Positions 55,545-64,000 of a stretch of 64,000 bases of DNA are shown here, in pieces. Source of the DNA: Dipteris shenzhenensis (Eukaryota; Polypodiophyta; Polypodiopsida; Gleicheniales); assembly GCA_047967505.1 (NCBI GenBank), contig CM106539.1, one strand, 5' to 3'. Below the pieces are notes generated by a model. It was given only the letters and a program-made list of their open reading frames with translations. It was not told where the DNA came from and did not search any database. The position numbers and the translations under genes are program-made. The first letter of the stretch is position 1. Each line of letters starts with the position of its first letter.

Positions 55545-56020
55545 TCGTACATCTGTACGGACGACGTACGGTTGTACGGCATTGTACGTACAGTTTCGGC
55601 TCATCCCTACGACGCCTTGTCTGAACCCGCTGCTGTTCTCCTCGCTATCGAATTTCTCCTTCTCAACTTCCTTCTGTTCGTCCGTACCTCCTTGCTTCTT
55701 CCGACAGTATCGTCCCTTCGTATCCCATCAGCCTCTCTTTTCCGTACATTTCTGTTTATCTTCTCTGTTTCAGTATTTCGTAAGGGTCAGTCTTCTTCTC
55801 CGTATCTCCGTACAGGGCCTCCGTACATCCGTACATCCCTAGCTCCTCCGTACAGCTATAGCCCCATCGTGTCCCCTCACCGCCTCTGTTCCGTACAGTT
55901 CTGTCAGCTTTTCTGTGTCAATATTCCGTACTGTTCTGTTGCTTAACCGTACATCTGTACGTACCACACTCCGGTGTCCCTCCCGTACAGTTTCTGCCAG
56001 CTTCTCCTTTCATCAGTACA
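55545..56020 (+). promoter_or_regulatory. GTAC cluster in the 5' region of LINE J
   Basis: By hand count, 19 GTAC cores in about 475 bp, mostly as CCGTACA(G/T), ahead of the ORF1 ATG at 56078. Confidence 0.55.
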
Positions 56021-56077
56021 GTGCTTCAGCCCTCTCTTTTTCTCATCGCTTGATATTTGTTGAATCCCTCAGCCTCC

Positions 56078-57928
56078 ATGGCAGAAGCAAACAAATATTA
56101 TGTCAAGAGAGCACTCTCTCCTGAACCCAAACGACAAGCACGGGAAACCTCTCCCCCCATAGCTCCTTCTTCTGAAGATGCTTCCTATGTGTTTGATATA
56201 TTGAATGAGGATTTTCAACAAAGTAGAAGGGAATGGATTCAACCTACTCCGGAACTCACTTACAAAATGAAGTTGCCTTCTCTTGTGCATCCTTTGAAGA
56301 AGCTCTCTCAAACTGCAGTGATCATCTTTTTCCTAGGCAAAATTCCCTCTACTAATGATGTGGGACAATGGGTGAATTCTCTCCTAGGTGGATGCTATGT
56401 AGAAGGAGTCTATTTTGCCTCCCGAGGATTTTATGAAGTACATCTTTTGGATGCCTTGACAAAACAAAAGATGTTGGAAATGTCTCCTTTATTTTTTGGT
56501 CGACAAATGGTGCATATTATGCCCTGGTCCCCTAATAAGAACTATCAGAACCTCATCAAGCATCACTGCCCAGTATGGGTTGAAGTGGTTGATTTTCCAG
56601 ATTACATGAGAACAGAGCTTCCAGGTTTAGCTATGACATTGGGACAAGTGATCTGTCCTCCTTGTCCCACAGGTAATAAAAATCGTTTTTGCATCTTGTG
56701 GGATACTGATAGACCGACCCCCTCCTCTATTGCAGTTGAGATTGAGGGTGTTAATTTGGGAAAAAAATATTTCACTTTAAAATGGGGCATTTTTGCTAGA
56801 GCTTGTTTTTCTTGTCACAAGTTTGGGCATCTTGCTTTAGAGTGTCCCTCTATCCTTCATCCACCTCCTCCAGCAGCTATCCCTCTGCCATCTAACAAAG
56901 GAGGTCAGAAGACATATGTGGAAAAGATTGACGTTAAAGGAGCAAAGCCTTCAGTTCATACAGGGAGCCAGGCCAATTCAGCTCCAAATAAGGATAAAGG
57001 AAAAAGCAAGTTAGGGGAAAATAACCCATCTTCTCATGAGGGATGGCAGACTGCAAAGAAGACGGTGCCCCTCAAACAGAGACCTCTCCAATCTCGTAAT
57101 TGGGATGCCTCTGCTCCTTTTCCAAGACAATCTTCTACCTCTCCAAGCAACCCCATTATATTTTATTCAGGATCTGAACAATTCTCTGGGCTGTGCATTT
57201 TAGCCAGACATGATCTGCAACCCTGTATAGCATATAATGATCTTGGTGGACGATGGATGATTATCCAATGTATGATTAATGGAGAGATTTTTGAAATAGG
57301 ATCTTTGTATGCTTCTCAAAATTCAGCTTCAAGAGCTCAAATGTGGAACTCCATCAAGCAATATCCTTGGTCTTCAAATGCACTACTTTGTGGTGATTTC
57401 AACAATTCTCCTCACTGGAAGGACAACACTACACATAAATCCCATATGCTGCCTTCTGAAATTCAGCAATGGGAACATATGACATCATCTCTTCAATTTG
57501 CAGATTTATGGACAGCAACTCACCCATCAGTTATGGGATTTACATATCATCATAATGCTTTCACAGAATATTGGGCCAGGCTTGATAGATTTTATCTTCT
57601 TCATGCTCAGCAATATGATGAATTTACATGTCAAATGCGGACTGATTATTCACAGCAATTATCTGATCATACTCCACTATGGCTCATTCTTTCTTTTGGT
57701 ATGCCTCTGGATGACTTACAGCTCTCTTCAGTCAGAAATTTACAGGTCAATCAATTATATCTCTCTCATGAAAATTTCCAGCATATGATCAGATTGGCTT
57801 GCAGACCATTGCTTTCCCATGCTCAGGAGGATCTGGACTTTGCTTGGACCTCTTTCATACATCGTATTCAAAATGTCATTAAGGAATATGGAAGATGGTA
57901 CATGGCAGAAACCAGACAGCATATCTAG
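56078..57928 (+). pseudogene. LINE J ORF1 fused in frame to the ORF2 endonuclease by deletion
   Basis: ATG 56078 opens MAEANKYYVKRALSPEPKR. The RRM-like region (TAVIIFFLGKIPSTNDVGQW, FASRGFYEVHLLD, CPVWVEVVDFP) and a knuckle CFSCHKFGHLALEC follow, as in LINE F. Near 57150, after a Ser/Pro stretch, the frame jumps into mid-endonuclease (FSGLCILARHDLQP, GRWMIIQCMINGEIFEIGS, CGDFNNSPH, ARLDRFY, LSDHTPLWLIL). The ORF1 end, the spacer and the first ~75 residues of ORF2, including the catalytic QEHN motif, are gone. The 600-codon frame ends at TAG 57926-57928, where other copies have coding sequence. Confidence 0.85.
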
Positions 57929-60791
57929 TGGGCAAAATCATACAAGCAGTATTTGGTACAGATTAGTCATCAAAGATCTCTATCTGATTCTGAGCAGCAT
58001 TTATTGTCTTGTGCTTCCTCCATAATTGATGCCAATGATAAACGCAAGTTGTCCAAATGGCAAACCCGGGCCAGAGCTAAACCTATGCTAGATAAGGGCT
58101 GTTCCTCGAAATCTTTTTTTCGAAACTTACATGCACATAGACAAAGCCAATCTATCATGAGGGTCAGGAAACCAGACGGCCTTTGGACCCAGACTCTATC
58201 TCAGCTAGAAAAACAATGTTTGGATCATTTTCAGCTTCTCTTTTCTCAGCCACCATCTTCTACACCTCAGGTTATTTCAGCCCGTAACAAATTTACTGCG
58301 TTTGTTTCTCCTATTGTCTCCTTGCAAAAAGCCTCAATGCTGGAAATGTCTTTTTCGGATGTTGAATTGGATGAAGCTCTTAGGCATTTGGGTAAACATA
58401 AATCCCCTGGTTGGGATGGTCTGACGGTTGAATTTTTTGAAGCCTTTTGGCCTGAACTGAAGGGTCCAATTCTGCAGTTTATAAATGTAGCCTGGCAGCT
58501 TCAACATCTTCCCTCAGCTTGGAAGCATGGTCTGGTTAAGCTTGTGCCCAAAAAACCTCTATGTGAGACTATGGACGACTGGAGACCCATCACTTTGATG
58601 CCGGTTATATACAAACTGATTGCCAAAATGTTGGTACATCGGATAAAGGATATCCTTCATGAAGGCCTTCATCCCAGGCAATATGGTTTTGTTCCTAGAC
58701 GGCACATACATGACAATATCTCTAACACTATCATCGCAATGGAATATGCAAAATATTCAGAACAATGCAGGTGGATGTGGCTAAGGCTTTTGATATAGTA
58801 CAGTGGGATTATATTTCTCAAATCATGTTAAAACTTGGTTTTGGGCCAAAGCTAGTTAATGTCATATATTGGCTGTACTCAGATTCCACTGCACAATGCT
58901 TTATTGGGAATCATTTGTCTGAGTCTTGGACTCTCGAACGCTCAGTTCGACAGGGATGCCCTCTTAGTGCTTTGCTCTATGCCATTGCTTCACACCCTTT
59001 GCTACTTTATATGGATCACATGGTTGATACTGGACAGCTAGAGGGGCTTCAGATTTCTGGTTCACGACCCTTCCTTGCATAGGCCTATGCAAATGATTCA
59101 TTCTTCATGCCAAAGAATAGTCCTTTGGAGATTCGCCTCTTGATGGATACCCTTTCAGAATTTGGGTTAGCAGCTGGTCTTAAAATTAATTTTCAGAAAT
59201 CAAAACTCTTGCCACTCAAGCATTGTGACTGGCATGCTATCTTGTGGCCAGGCCAGATTGTTTATCCGGAAAACATAGTAAGACATTTGGGCTATCCCAT
59301 TGGCTGGAAAATCAGCAATAAGCAACAAATGTCCTGGGTGGCAAACAAAATTCAGAACAAATTAGAATATTGGAAGATCTCCACTTGGCCTCTGCATGTA
59401 CGGCTTCGAATTGTCCAGTCTATTGTTCTAGCTTATGTCCAGTTCTATCTTCCTCTATTACATTGGTCATCTCGAGATCTCACTTCCTTTATGTCTCAAG
59501 CCATGGAGATTTTTTGGGAAACAAAGCTTCATAAAAAAACTTTACGGCTGCTCAAAATGGACTTGCTCTACTCACCAAGAATGCATGGTGGTTTGAATAT
59601 AATCAACATCAAATTTCATGTGTTGGCAAGAAAGATCACTATGCTCAAGACATTTTTTGAACAAGAGCAGCCTTGGTCTATCATGTTGGCAATTTTGTGT
59701 GGACAGATGAGCACTAATGCTTATGGACACTGGCTAGTTGATCCATCGGAAGTAGTGCTTGGCAAATTGCAAGGTAAAATCCCTCGTTGTCCATTTTCTA
59801 ATTCCTTGATTCAGGACTGGAAGCAAGTACTCTCTCACATCAAATGGTCTCCCCATCCTGCTTCTTTAGCTTCTTCACTCAGAATGGAAAGTATTCATTG
59901 GAGTGCTGTCTTCTCCTCTCCCTTGCTGTTCAACAACCCATCAGAGCTTACAATCTTATGAAAATGGGTATCCGGTTCATTGATGTCGTAGTGGATATGC
60001 AAGGAAATATTCTCACTTTTCCAGTAGCATGTCGACAATACAATTTGGGGATGCATCATCGACCCATTTGGAAAGCTATTGCTGATCTCTTACTCCCTCT
60101 GATTCCAATTCCGACATTGAATGTCAGAGACAGGCTTCAAGATTGGCACCTTTGGTCTTCAAATACAAGCATATCCTCTAAGCCTTTGAATTTATTGACT
60201 TCTATACAGGCTTATCGTTTGATATTACCTCCTCCCTGGATTGCCCATCATGCTAATTCTCTATGGCATTTGAACAAGTCATTAGCCTGGTGGAAAGGAA
60301 GATTGCAATTGATATGGAATTTGAAAATACCTTTGAAGCAATGACTCTTTCTATGGCGATGTATTGTTGGTATTCTTCCAGTAGGGGTCAAATTGGCTCA
60401 AAGAAGGATAGCTTCGCCCCTTTGTCCAAGATGTCATCTTACATCTGAGAGTATTCCGCATTTACTGTGGTTTTGTTCATATTCCAGAGACCTTCTCGAC
60501 AGAATCTCCTATTTCTTATCTCTCAGATTCCCAGCTCACAGGTTCTACAGGTTTTTCTGGATATATGGCAAACTGTCAGCTTCTTTATCACAGTATTCTC
60601 TTTTCTTCCACTGGATCAGATACTGGGCTTTATGGACCCTCTGGTTATGGCGCAATCAAGCATATCTGAATTATCCACTTCAGCAGCCATATGAGTTCTT
60701 CCGAGCCTCATTGCGGCAGTCTTTATATGATGCCTTACATGAGGAAGATTTAGATGTTTCTTGTATTCAGCTTTTCTTTTACTGCTTTTGA
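57929..60791 (+). pseudogene. LINE J ORF2 remainder: RT and zf-RVT
   Basis: Continues after the TAG with MLDKGCSSKSFFRNLHAHR, KSPGWDGLTVEFFEAFWP and RRHIHDNISNTIIAMEYAK. A frameshift near 58760 follows, then VDVAKAFDIVQWDYIS and RQGCPLSALLYAIASHP. A TAG near 59080 precedes the AYANDSFF box (N for the first catalytic D). The post-RT region (HLGYPIGWK, MHGGLNIINIKF) is well kept to about 59940, where another frameshift occurs. The zinc-binding end CPRCHLTSESIPHLLWFC and WALWTLWLWRN lead to the stop at 60791. Confidence 0.85.
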
Positions 60792-60880
60792 TGGATAGGG
60801 CTTTGGCTCTCTTTTGAGCTCTGCCCAGATGTAAATGAATGTATCATAATATAAGTATCTTGGTTTTACAAAAAAAAAAA

Positions 60881-60899
60881 GTGTGTGTGTGAGTGTGTG
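60881..60899. repeat. (TG)n tract between LINE J and LINE K/L
   Basis: Short TG tract with one GAG. It directly meets the inverted 5' part of the next element. Confidence 0.9.
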
Positions 60900-61875
60900 C
60901 CAGGCAACATTGATCATTTGCAAAAGGACCTCTTTCAAATCATCCCAAAAAGAAATATAGAATTGGACCGTAAGGCCATCCCAACCAGGGGACTTGTATT
61001 TGCTGATGTGGGACAATGCATTATCAAGTTCTGTGTCAGTAAAAGGTCTCTCCAATGTAAGTGCATCATCCATTTCCACTATCTCAGAAACATATTGAAG
61101 GAATTCAGTCCTCGCATCAGTGATTTGATTTGATGGGGAACCAGAAACAGAGAACAATTTCTGAAAATAATTGTGGCATTCATCTTGGAGATCAGAGAAA
61201 GAGTGCGTCCAAGAGCCATCTAGCTTCCTTACCGTTAGACATGAGTTTTTCTTTCGAGTAGCATGCAGGCCCTGGAAGAAGGCTTTTGATGAACAGCCCT
61301 TATCCATGAGGGGCTTCATTCTTGCTCTAATCTGCCATTTGTTCAATTTCCTTTGATCATTATCAGTCAGTTTGATCCGAGCATGTGAAAGGGAATCATT
61401 TTCTGATTCAGAGAGAGGCCTTAAATGTGAAAATTCAGTCAATTGTTGTGCTGTCCTTTTTGCCCATTTAACCTCTTTTCTCCATTTAGTCATATACCAG
61501 TTTCCATACTCTCTAATGACATTTTGTATACGAGAGACAAAACTGTGCCAAGCATAATCCATGTCCTCCTGAGCATGCAAGGGCAAGGGATGAATTGCAG
61601 ATCTGATCATTTGCTGGAAATATTGATGTCGAAGATAAGCCTGATTAACATGCAGTAATCTCCTGGAAAGAGGTGGCAAATCATCCAGTGGCATACCAAG
61701 TTGCAGATATATCCATAATGGGGCAGAAATCTATGAATAGATGAGGGGTAAAATCTGCATATTGTTGTGGGTAAAATAAATACCATCTGTCAAGTCTTGC
61801 CCAGTATGTAGTAAATGCATTATGATGAAAAGTATAACCAGGCACTGACCCTTGGAGAAGCAGCCATAAATCTTC
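60900..61875 (-). mobile_element. LINE K: inverted 5' part of the same insertion as LINE L
   Basis: The minus strand from right to left reads the end of the endonuclease (GYTFHHNAFTTYWARLDR near 61840), MPLDDLPPLSRRLLHVNQAY, DYAWHSFVSRIQNVIREYG, PLMDKGCSSKAFFQGLHATR, KYKSPGWDGLTVQFYISFW and LLQMINVAWH. It stops at 60900 against the (TG)n tract. This is the segment that should precede LINE L, in opposite orientation. The minus frame is mostly open (61694 down to about 60900). Confidence 0.85.
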
Positions 61876-63923
61876 AGCCTGTAGTTTGCAAACTCATTGC
61901 CAAAATGATTGTGTATAGGCTCCACGGGATATTGAATGCGGGCCTTCATCCTCATCAATATGGGTTTGTGCCGCGAAGACAAATCCATGACAATATCTCC
62001 AATGCATTGACTGCAATCGAATATGCTAAGTATTCGCATCAGGATGTGCTCATATTGCAGGTAGAAATTACTAAAGCATTTGACACTGTTCAATGGGATT
62101 TTATCTTCTATGCCATTGCGACCCATCCCCTCTTGACATATCTTGATCATCTTACAAACACAGGACAGATGGCTGGTCTTAAAATCCCTGGGGCTGCATC
62201 TTTTTTGGCACAGGCATATGCTGATGATTCCTTCTTTATGCCACAGAACTCTCCTCGGGAAGTTCGCATGCTTATGACCACACTATCATTGTATGGATTA
62301 GCAGCGGGATTGCATGTCAATTTTGACAAATCTAAATTGCTTCCCCTAAAACAATGTGACTGGCATTCTGTTCTCTGGCCAGGTCAGATAGTGCATTCCA
62401 AAGATGTTGTCAGGCATTTGGGATATCCTATAGGCTGGCATATCACCAGGAAGCAGCAGTTAAAATGGATCTTCCAAAGACTTCAACATAAACTGGAATA
62501 TTGGAAAATCTCTACTTGGCCACTTCATGTCAGGCTCAGAATAGTACAGTCTATTGTAATGTCCTATGTTCAGTTTTTTTTGCCTTTGCTACACTGGTCC
62601 TCCAGAGATATTTCGGCCTTTATGTCTCAAGCTATGGAGCTGTTATGGAGGACAAAAACTGCAGTGAAAGCATTGAGACTGATGAAGATGGAAATGGTGT
62701 GCTCTCCTAGAATGCATGGTGGACTTAATGTTCTCAATATAAGATATCATGTACTAGCAAGGAAGGTGACTCTGCTCCATACTTTCTTCCATCAACAACA
62801 GCCATGGACTTGCATGTTAGCATCCATGTGTGTCAACATGAGGACACCTGCTTATGGCCATTGGACTACTGATCCTTGGGAGGTTGTCATTGGGAGATTT
62901 GTGGGGAAGCTAACCGGCTGTCCTTTCTCTACTGCTCTGATACTTGATTGGAAACAGGTACTTTCTCAGGTCAAATGGGCTCCCGAAAACTGTTCGGGGA
63001 CAAATTCAATGAGGAAAGAAAGTATTCATTGGAGTGCCATCTTTGACATTCCACTTGCTTTACAAGAACCTGTTAGGGCATATAATCTCATGAAATTGGG
63101 AATTAGATACATCAATGATGTGGTAGATGATCAGGGCTATGTCTTATCTTTCCCTCAGGCCACCGCTTCCTATGCATTGGGAATGCATCACAGGTCGATA
63201 TGGAAGAAAATTGCTGATTTGCTACTTCCTTTTCTACCTATTCCTCCTGTGGCTGACACAGACAGGCTTATGGATTGGCAATTGCAACCCTCTGCTACAT
63301 GCTCTCATCCTGTTCCTCTGCCTGCCTTGACTTCTATCCAAGCCTACAGGCTTCTTCAGCCTGCTCCATGGATTCAGCAATATGCTAATGCGCTGTGGTA
63401 TATCAGGAAGCCCCTCTCATGGTGGCGGAAGAATCTCCGGATATTGTGGAAGTGTAAAATGCCTTTGAAACAAAGACTTTTTCTTTGGAGATGCATGACT
63501 GGCACATGGTCAGTGGGAATCACACTTGCCAAACGTCACATTGCACCATCCATATGTTTACGATGTCAGGCTCCTTCAGAGACTGTCCCTCATTTGCTAT
63601 GGCACTGCCCGGGTTCTAGGAAGCTCCTTGGGAGAATTTCAGATCATCTTCGACTTCGTTTCCCGAGTCACAGATTTGGGAAACATTTTTGGTTATTTGG
63701 CAGATTTATGAGGTCTTTGTCTCAATACTCACTATTTCTCTCATGGGTGAGATATTGGGCTCTTTGGACAATCTGGAGTGAGCATAATTTGGCATACTTG
63801 GGTCGGCAGATTCAAAAGTCATATGAATCATTCCGAGCATCATTGCGGCAATCTTTATATGATGCCTGCCATGAGGGTGATATACATGCTTCTTGCATAG
63901 AGCTTTTCTTTTTATGTTTCTGA
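61876..63923 (+). pseudogene. LINE L ORF2 C-terminal two-thirds, long open frame
   Basis: An uninterrupted frame of about 680 codons. RRQIHDNISNALTAIEYAK and QVEITKAFDTVQWDFI pass straight into FYAIATHPLLTYLDHL: compared with LINE J about 160 bp, including the RQGCPLSALL box, is deleted in frame. AYADDSFFM keeps an intact YADD. HLGYPIGWH, MHGGLNVLNIRYHVLARK, the zinc end RHIAPSICLRCQ...HLLWHCPG and WALWTIWSEHN follow. The open frame extends left into the inverted part by chance. The long open stretch suggests a young insertion. Confidence 0.85.
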
Positions 63924-64000
63924 TCTCTGGGATATTCTCCATTTTGGAGACTTCCCATCTTGTAAGTTTATGAGAATATAAATATACTGCACTGGATTCT
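61876..64000 (+). mobile_element. LINE L: 3' part of a 5'-inverted LINE, subfamily 2
   Basis: Plus-strand continuation starting at PVVCKLIAKMIVYRLHG, immediately after the inversion point. It runs through RT and the C-terminal region to a stop at 63921-63923 and a 3' UTR (GAGACTTCCCATCTTGTAAG...TGCACTGGATT) cut by the window end. The same 3' UTR end is seen as LINE G at 32588. Confidence 0.88.

Larger units (their letters stand above)
55478..60880 (+). mobile_element. LINE J, near full length, subfamily 2
   Basis: GTAC-rich 5' region, ORF1, ORF2 and a 3' UTR ending CATAATATAAGTATC...TTTTAC plus A tract and (TG)n; bounded on both sides by (TG)n. ORF2 ends SCIQLFFYCF, unlike the AYTEIFS end of LINEs A-F, and pairs with LINE L (SCIELFFLCF), so it defines a second subfamily. 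A deletion joins ORF1 to ORF2. Confidence 0.9.

Noticed and set aside
52310-64000. Search for the N-terminal exon of the DHHC gene to the right of 52231 on the minus strand
   Set aside because: No segment with the expected first membrane helices was found; the stretch is LINE DNA, so the exon must lie outside the window.

Overview
The window is nuclear DNA of a land plant with a large, repeat-bloated genome. Exons of a plant-type DHHC protein S-acyltransferase sit between introns of at least 7.7 and 31.8 kb, and nearly everything else is retrotransposon or satellite DNA. Introns of this size suggest a fern or a gymnosperm. The sequence alone does not say which, and I could not run a search.

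Layout. 1-540 is pyrimidine-rich low-complexity DNA with a duplicated ~129-bp block. 545-5100 is a satellite of ~182-bp monomers arranged as a three-monomer (~545 bp) higher-order repeat. 5.2-5.6 kb holds a short coding fragment resembling a domain common in plant CACTA-associated proteins. 8.2-9.2 kb is an old, broken LINE reverse transcriptase. The only recognised host gene lies on the minus strand: DHHC exon 51929-52231, membrane exon 43939-44187 and C-terminal exon 11585-12100. Its N-terminal exon is outside the window, to the right.

The 31.8-kb intron (12101-43938) carries two minus-strand LINE 3' ends, then a head-to-tail array of eight plus-strand LINE copies (A-H, 15.8-33.1 kb) separated only by (TG)n tracts. 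Next come a damaged minus-strand Ty3/gypsy element, a copia-gag/LINE chimera ending in (TG)n, and another minus-strand LINE fragment. The 7.7-kb intron (44188-51928) carries an ORF1-only LINE-like element with a (TC)n tail, another LINE C-terminal fragment, a 560-bp tandem duplication and a decayed copia pol. To the right of the DHHC exon are a 2.2-kb ORF1-only element (53.2-55.4 kb), a nearly complete LINE (55.5-60.9 kb) and a 5'-inverted LINE (60.9-64.0 kb). All three are again bounded by (TG)n.

The most interesting signals are: (1) an L1-like plant LINE lineage whose copies, whole or truncated, are bounded on both sides by (TG)n, suggesting microsatellite-directed insertion; (2) dense GTAC (mostly CCGTAC) clusters in the 5' regions of these LINEs, in the ORF1-only element and in the leader of a copia element; (3) ORF1-only 'half-LINE' elements; (4) a copia-gag/LINE chimera that looks like template switching. 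No complete, intact autonomous element is present. LINE F is closest: its ORF1 is intact and its ORF2 has one frameshift, one stop and one lost residue.
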